Assembly (NCBI RefSeq): GCF_002160135.1 | Contig: NZ_NFJZ01000005.1 | Coordinates: 178,138 to 242,137 of the forward strand | Reading direction: 5' to 3' | From: Lachnoclostridium sp. An196 | GTDB taxonomy: Bacteria; Bacillota; Clostridia; Lachnospirales; Lachnospiraceae | DNA length: 64,000 bases | Shown here: in pieces, positions 60,318 to 64,000 of the stretch | How the letters are laid out: each line of letters starts with the position of its first letter | How positions within the stretch are numbered: the stretch's first letter is position 1 | The notes under the pieces: model-generated | Database searches by the model: none | Seen by the model: the letters and a program-made list of their open reading frames with translations, nothing else | What the model was told of the DNA's origin: nothing | Program-made: the position numbers and the translations under genes

Positions 60318-60830
60318 TTATCTCTGCGTTCCCATGATCTGCCGGAACACTCCGCCTTTCTCCAGAACCGTAATCAGCGCAAAGGCAAGAATGCTTCCCG
60401 CCACTGTAGATACCAGGAACGGCACTACGTACACAAAAAGGCCTACCGGTTCTGCTCCCATGAGGAATTTTGCCACCGGATAGGCTGCAATTCCTCCCAG
60501 AATCCCCGTACCCAGCGCTTCCGCCACACAGGTAGGAGCAAGTTTCCTGGTACCCATATACATCAATCCGCAGCAGAGCGCCCCTACCATGCTGCCGGGA
60601 AATGCCATCAGGCTTCCCAGACCCAGGATATTCCGCAGGAGGCTTGCCGCAAAAGCAATGCCTACGCTCCACCAGGGTCCCAGTGTCACTGCCGCCAGGA
60701 TGTTGACCATATGCTGAACCGGCGCGCATTTACTGCCTGCCACCGGGAAGCTGAGCATGCTCCCCACCACCGCGATCGCGGTCAGCACTCCAGCCAGGGC
60801 AATCCTTTTCGTTGCATCGTTTGTTCTCAT
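60318..60830 (-). CDS. thiW: ECF transporter S component ThiW
   Basis: This membrane protein of about 170 residues starts MRTNDATKRIALAGVLTAI, preceded by GAGAGGAGAA. It has five to six hydrophobic segments and the ThiW signature KCAPVQHMVNILAAVTLGPWW. ThiW binds the thiazole precursor and works with a shared ECF energising module encoded elsewhere. It is the first gene behind the TPP riboswitch and matches the thiazole salvage kinase that follows. Confidence 0.93.
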   Translation of the reverse strand: MRTNDATKRIALAGVLTAIAVVGSMLSFPVAGSKCAPVQHMVNILAAVTLGPWWSVGIAFAASLLRNILGLGSLMAFPGSMVGALCCGLMYMGTRKLAPTCVAEALGTGILGGIAAYPVAKFLMGAEPVGLFVYVVPFLVSTVAGSILAFALITVLEKGGVFRQIMGTQR

Positions 60831-60872
60831 ATTCCATTCTCCTCTCTTCCTCCTGTTGGACAAACGCCCATA

Positions 60873-60900
60873 CAAAAACGGGGACGCCAACGGCGTCCCC
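60873..60900 (-). terminator. Riboswitch-linked terminator before thiW
   Basis: GGGGACGCC-aac-GGCGTCCCC is a perfect 9-bp stem followed on the minus strand by GTTTTTG. It lies just after the TPP aptamer and is its likely expression platform. Confidence 0.88.
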
Positions 60901-60919
60901 AGTCATTTTCCGGTATCTC

Positions 60920-61004
60920 TCCCTACGTTGGCATTATCCAAATCAGGTTCTGGGTCGAGACCACTCAGTCTCCTCTCAGCCGGCTTCAGCCAGCTCCCCG
61001 TCGC
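60920..61004 (-). promoter_or_regulatory. TPP riboswitch (THI element)
   Basis: The minus-strand leader shows the conserved aptamer blocks: ACGGGGAGCTGG, then GGCTGAGAGGAGACTGAG, then GACCC-AGAACCTGATTTGGATAATGCCA in order, ending CGTAGGGA. Binding of thiamine diphosphate should favour the downstream terminator and repress thiW-M-E-D-C. Confidence 0.95.
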
Positions 61005-61060
61005 AATATTTACTTTTAAATGCATTATAATGCAGCGCATGGAATTTTGCAACAATTTTC

Positions 61061-61915
61061 TCACTCCTCCCACACACTGATCCTGCTCCCGTCGCATCCT
61101 GTCACCACGGCCTGTTCGGACGTGTCCCAGACAGATACGCCTTCTTCTGCCAGCAGTTCCAGCGTCTTATCCTCTGCCGGTTCTTCCTCCGAGCAGCAGA
61201 TCACCGCCCAGGAAGGCTGCACGGCTTCGAGCAGATCCTGCAATGCCTTCTGATATCTTCCATGATGAGGCATCTTGATCCAGTCATGCGTCCAGTCCGC
61301 CTCTGTATCCAGCATCTGCCCTATCCGGGTCTTCTCGATGTCTCCGGTAAACAGGAAGCGGCATTCGCCATATGTCACGCTTGCCACCAGGGACATGTCA
61401 TTATCATATTCTCCATCTGTATCCTGGATCTCTTCCGGATCTTCCGCCGGATATATGGTAAAAGACAGTTCCCCGAGCTGTTCCTGGAATGGTTCTGTCA
61501 CGCGCACCACATTCTCATACCCATCCAGGCATGCCAGAAATTTTGTATATTCTTCCCGGTCTCCCTCATAGTCCGGCATCCATACAGATTCCACTTCCAT
61601 CTGTTCCATAATATAGGAAGCGCTTCCCACATGGTCTTTGTCAAAATGTGTGATCATCAGGAGATCCAGACTGTCAATTCCTCTTTTCTGCAGTTCACTC
61701 AGCAGATATGCGCTATTATCCTCATACCCGGTATCAATCAAAACCACGGTGTCACCTTCCTGCAGGATCAGGGCATCCGCCTTGCCTACCGGCAGCGCTG
61801 TGATTTTAAAACCGTCGTCTATGCGTCCCGCCCTTCCCATCCACTGTGTCAGAGACCAGGCAGCTATGAGAACTGCCGCAAGCGCTGCCGCTCCCAGATA
61901 TTGTTTTTTATGCAT
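61061..61915 (-). CDS. ComEC-like metallo-beta-lactamase-fold hydrolase
   Basis: This 284-residue protein has an N-terminal membrane or signal helix (YLGAAALAAVLIAAWSL) and an MBL domain like the C-terminus of ComEC: LIDTGYEDNSAYL, THFDKDHVGSASY, FLFTGDIEKTRIG and KMPHHGRYQKAL. Metal-binding His/Asp residues are complete. Standalone relatives are predicted secreted or membrane-tethered hydrolases, possibly nucleases. The ComEC channel domain is absent. It lies 24 bases after the ProX-like gene, so both are probably one transcript. Confidence 0.88.
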   Translation of the reverse strand: MHKKQYLGAAALAAVLIAAWSLTQWMGRAGRIDDGFKITALPVGKADALILQEGDTVVLIDTGYEDNSAYLLSELQKRGIDSLDLLMITHFDKDHVGSASYIMEQMEVESVWMPDYEGDREEYTKFLACLDGYENVVRVTEPFQEQLGELSFTIYPAEDPEEIQDTDGEYDNDMSLVASVTYGECRFLFTGDIEKTRIGQMLDTEADWTHDWIKMPHHGRYQKALQDLLEAVQPSWAVICCSEEEPAEDKTLELLAEEGVSVWDTSEQAVVTGCDGSRISVWEE

Positions 61916-61939
61916 TCTATCCTCCGCCCCTTACTTCCA

Positions 61940-62494
61940 TTATCCTTTCAGATCCACAAAGATCGGATCATGTCCCACTGCCGGCAAAAATTTGTCCCAG
62001 ATCTCCCGGGATTCCATCTTCAGACTGCTGGTATTGATACAGGGATGACACCCAAAATATGGTTCCTCATAGACTTCCCTGTCAATCGCCAGCTGCACCT
62101 GTTTTTCGCTGTCATTCATCAGCCCCAGGATACTTACCGATCCCGGCGTCAGATCCAGAGTCCGCTCCAACAGTTCCGGACTCCCGAAAGAAAGCCGGGG
62201 TGAATGAATCTGCGCGCAGAACTCCCGGGTAACAAAACGTTTCTTTCCCGGCATCAGCAGCAGATAGAATTTTGTTTTCTGGCTGTTGGTCAGAAACAGG
62301 TTCTTGCAGATGTCGATCCCAAGCAGTTCATCTACACCCCTGCAGTCATCCACCGTCATGGCGGCCTCGTGATCCACCCTCTGATAACGGATCCCCAGTT
62401 CGTCCAGCAGATCATAAGTACGGATTTCCTTTTCCAGCCGCCCGCTGGTATCCGCCGGCCGCCCTTCATATATATGTCTGTCCAAATTTATCAT
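61940..62494 (-). CDS. Prolyl-tRNA editing protein, ProX/YbaK type
   Basis: This protein of 184 residues starts MINLDRHIYEGRPADTS. It matches the ProX/YbaK deacylase family that hydrolyses mischarged Ala-tRNA-Pro: RVDHEAAMTVDDC near residue 40, KNLFLTNSQKTKFYLLLMPGKK with its conserved lysine, and SPELLERTLDLTPGSVSILGL, ending YFGCHPCINTSSLKM. The AAAGGAT site is somewhat far from the ATG, so the start is less certain. Confidence 0.88.
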   Translation of the reverse strand: MINLDRHIYEGRPADTSGRLEKEIRTYDLLDELGIRYQRVDHEAAMTVDDCRGVDELLGIDICKNLFLTNSQKTKFYLLLMPGKKRFVTREFCAQIHSPRLSFGSPELLERTLDLTPGSVSILGLMNDSEKQVQLAIDREVYEEPYFGCHPCINTSSLKMESREIWDKFLPAVGHDPIFVDLKG

Positions 62495-62602
62495 CTGTAT
62501 TCTATCCTTTCCTGTTGTCCCATGATTAGATACCATCTTAACACATGCCACATCTGCGGGCAATCAGATCTTCACCTGCTTTATAAAGATTTCATAATGG
62601 TA

Positions 62603-62654
62603 TTGACAATATCGATATTCGATATTATACTTTTATTATCGAATATCGATATTG
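62603..62654 (+). promoter_or_regulatory. padR promoter with perfect 18-bp inverted-repeat operator
   Basis: TTGACA and TATACT, 17 bases apart, form a near-consensus promoter. Its spacer and downstream region hold CAATATCGATATTCGATA (62607-62624) and its exact inverted copy (62637-62654), leaving a 12-base centre that includes the -10. Each arm itself contains the palindromes ATATCGATAT and ATCGAT-type repeats. Repressor binding here should block RNA polymerase, probably by PadR itself. Confidence 0.85.
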
Positions 62655-62676
62655 TTAAAAGAAGTAGGAGGATGAC

Positions 62677-63009
62677 ATGGCAAGAGAACAATTCCAGAGC
62701 CTCAGTGAACAGATGTATTATATTCTGCTCTCTCTCTGGGAAGAACAGTGCGGCGCAGATATTTCCAGACGGGTCATCGAACTGTCTGAAGGGCGCATAC
62801 GGATCGGTCCGGGCACCCTTTACACACTTCTCGCCCGGTTTGAAGAACAGCAGATGATCCGCCAGACCGGCTGCGAAGGCCGGAAACGCTATTATATCAT
62901 CACAGAAAAAGGCCGGCAGATGCTGAAGACAGAATATCAGCGTCTGCAGACACTGATACGGGACGGCACGCCTTATCTGGCAGAAAAGGAGGGAAAACCA
63001 AATGAGTAA
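62677..63009 (+). CDS. PadR-family transcriptional regulator
   Basis: This 110-residue winged-helix regulator has QMYYILLSLWEEQCGADISRRVIEL and the PadR hallmark RIGPGTLYTLLARFEEQQMI, with KRYYIITEKGRQML as wing and third helix. A short C-terminal helix would dimerise. AGGAGG precedes the ATG. It overlaps the DUF2812 gene by eight bases, a common pairing in which PadR controls the membrane protein. The ligand is unknown. Confidence 0.92.
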   Translation: MAREQFQSLSEQMYYILLSLWEEQCGADISRRVIELSEGRIRIGPGTLYTLLARFEEQQMIRQTGCEGRKRYYIITEKGRQMLKTEYQRLQTLIRDGTPYLAEKEGKPNE

Positions 63010-63883
63010 GAAATATGTAATGATCAATTTCCTGGTACATGAATCGGATGCTTTGAAAAACTATCTGGAAGACATGGCCCTGCAGGGCTGGAAGCTGGAA
63101 AAGATAGGAAATGTATTCCTGCATTTCACATCCTGTCCCCCGCATCCTGTCCGTTACTGCGTGGAAATCATGGAACGCCCCAGCGTCTACGCATCCAACC
63201 AGACTCCCGGGCAGAAAGGATACCGGGAATTCTGTGAAGAAGCCGGCTGGGATTACGTCGGTTACAGCGGATATTTTCATGTTTTCCGCACAGAAGATCC
63301 CGATGTGGCCGATGTGGAAACAGATCCCGAGATGCGCTGCCAGCACATTATCCAGGCCGAAGGCAGCAACAGCAAGATGATAGCTGTTCTCTTTGGCCTG
63401 ATCGCGCTCCCGAATCTGCTCGCCTGTTACCGGGAGGGTACGGTTTTGAATGTCAACGGGCTCTGCGTATTACTGCTGCTTGGCGCATCCGGGTATACCA
63501 TCGGAAGTTTCCTGAGCTGGAAGCGCCGGGCAGATATAACGCTCTCCACAGCCGGAACACTGCCCTCTGCCGACTGGAGAACAGTCCGTCGGAAGAACAC
63601 CTGCTGGACCGTGGGGATTTTGGCCATCGCTTTCATCTATGTCTTCTGGACATTAGGCTCGGTCTCTTCCTCAGAATATTTCTCCTATGCGGTCATTGGA
63701 TTTGTGATCTGGCTCCTTTTTTTCTTCCTGCTGCTGTTATTCTTTTCCAGAATACTGCGCTGGCTCAGAGAAAAAAGAGCATTTTCCAACCGTATGAATA
63801 TTCTGATTTACTGGGGAAGCGGTCTGATACTCCTTCTGATTCTTCTCGGAATCGTTACAGCGGTCATTTTAAGATTATCTTAA
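63002..63883 (+). CDS. DUF2812-domain membrane protein
   Basis: This 293-residue protein has an N-terminal DUF2812 domain (NYLEDMALQGWKLEKIGNVF, FCEEAGWDYVGYSGYFHVFR) followed by four membrane helices (MIAVLFGLIALPNLLAC, LCVLLLLGASGYTIGSFL, NTCWTVGILAIAFIYVFW, FVIWLLFFFLLLLFFSRIL) and a final helix. DUF2812 proteins accompany PadR regulators in Firmicutes and may be sensors or stress partners. Function is unproven. Confidence 0.85.
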   Translation: MSKKYVMINFLVHESDALKNYLEDMALQGWKLEKIGNVFLHFTSCPPHPVRYCVEIMERPSVYASNQTPGQKGYREFCEEAGWDYVGYSGYFHVFRTEDPDVADVETDPEMRCQHIIQAEGSNSKMIAVLFGLIALPNLLACYREGTVLNVNGLCVLLLLGASGYTIGSFLSWKRRADITLSTAGTLPSADWRTVRRKNTCWTVGILAIAFIYVFWTLGSVSSSEYFSYAVIGFVIWLLFFFLLLLFFSRILRWLREKRAFSNRMNILIYWGSGLILLLILLGIVTAVILRLS

Positions 63884-64000
63884 TGCGGCTGGCTAAATTG
63901 AAATTTTAAATTCCAGTGCAGAGGTAAATTCCACCATACTTTATTTTTTGCTGATTTTGCAGGAAATTTTTGAGCGAAATCTCCTGTTTTCTGCTATAAT
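63884..64000. other. Right-edge intergenic sequence
   Basis: AT-rich sequence after the DUF2812 gene with no gene supported. It ends in TATAAT exactly at the window edge; a -35 (TTGAGC) is 19 bases upstream, so a promoter for a following gene is possible but unconfirmed. Confidence 0.4.

Noticed and set aside
63963..64000. Promoter ending exactly at the window edge
   Set aside because: TATAAT is present, but the 19-base spacer to TTGAGC is poor and the downstream gene is not visible, so it was only noted in the edge entry.

Overview
The window looks like chromosome of a spore-forming Clostridia, most likely a Lachnospiraceae gut bacterium. The case rests on sporulation genes (spoIIGA, sigE, sigG, a ylmC/ymxH-type gene, a GerA-type germinant receptor A subunit), fermentative acetate genes (ackA with a PduL-type phosphotransacylase), T-box and TPP riboswitches, strong AGGAGG ribosome-binding sites, and families typical of that group (DUF5688, DUF3786, DUF2812). 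Genus cannot be fixed from this sequence alone. I see no rRNA, CRISPR array, insertion sequence or prophage.

Layout. 1-2.5 kb (minus): plsX-acpP-rnc-smc, with smc cut by the window edge. 2.6-7.2 kb: nagA (plus), then rpmF, ackA, pduL and a beta-propeller lactonase-like gene (minus). 7.2-10 kb: a hemL/hemB/precorrin-2 dehydrogenase operon. 10.2-14.5 kb: an Rpn-type nuclease gene, a two-component system without its usual transporter, and a lone GerA-family gene. 14.5-21.9 kb: HAD phosphatase, ppk, ppx, a CinA-dUTPase fusion, pgsA, rimO. 21.9-37.9 kb: one 16-kb minus-strand operon for a type VII (WXG100/EssC) secretion system. 38-41.2 kb: trpXYZ ABC transporter under a tryptophan T-box. 41.3-50 kb: yqeY, CBS protein, cardiolipin synthase, larB, mscS, ligA, pseudouridine synthase, a helical protein, an SH3b protein and tRNA-Arg(CCG). 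50-56.5 kb: DUF5688, efp, aroK, nrdR, ylmC, sigG, sigE, spoIIGA, DUF3786. 56.5-61 kb: TPP-riboswitch thiW-thiM-thiE-thiD-thiC operon. 61-64 kb: MBL hydrolase, ProX-like editing protein, and a PadR/DUF2812 pair with a striking operator.

The most interesting block is the type VII operon. In transcription order it encodes a prepilin peptidase, a PP2C phosphatase, a membrane Ser/Thr kinase with intact catalytic residues, a small membrane protein, a giant Ig-repeat surface protein, a membrane FHA protein, an FHA-containing EssC ATPase, a YukD-like protein, five WXG100-type proteins and a papain/C39-like protein. EssA, EsaA and classical EssB are not recognised. The gene set implies a phospho-regulated export machine in which a kinase, a phosphatase and two FHA readers are built into the secretion operon. 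Other notable items are the CinA-dUTPase fusion, inverted repeats bracketing the -10 elements of the padR and tRNA-Arg promoters, a sigG gene facing sigE instead of following it, and a terminator whose 3' arm carries the next gene's ribosome-binding site.
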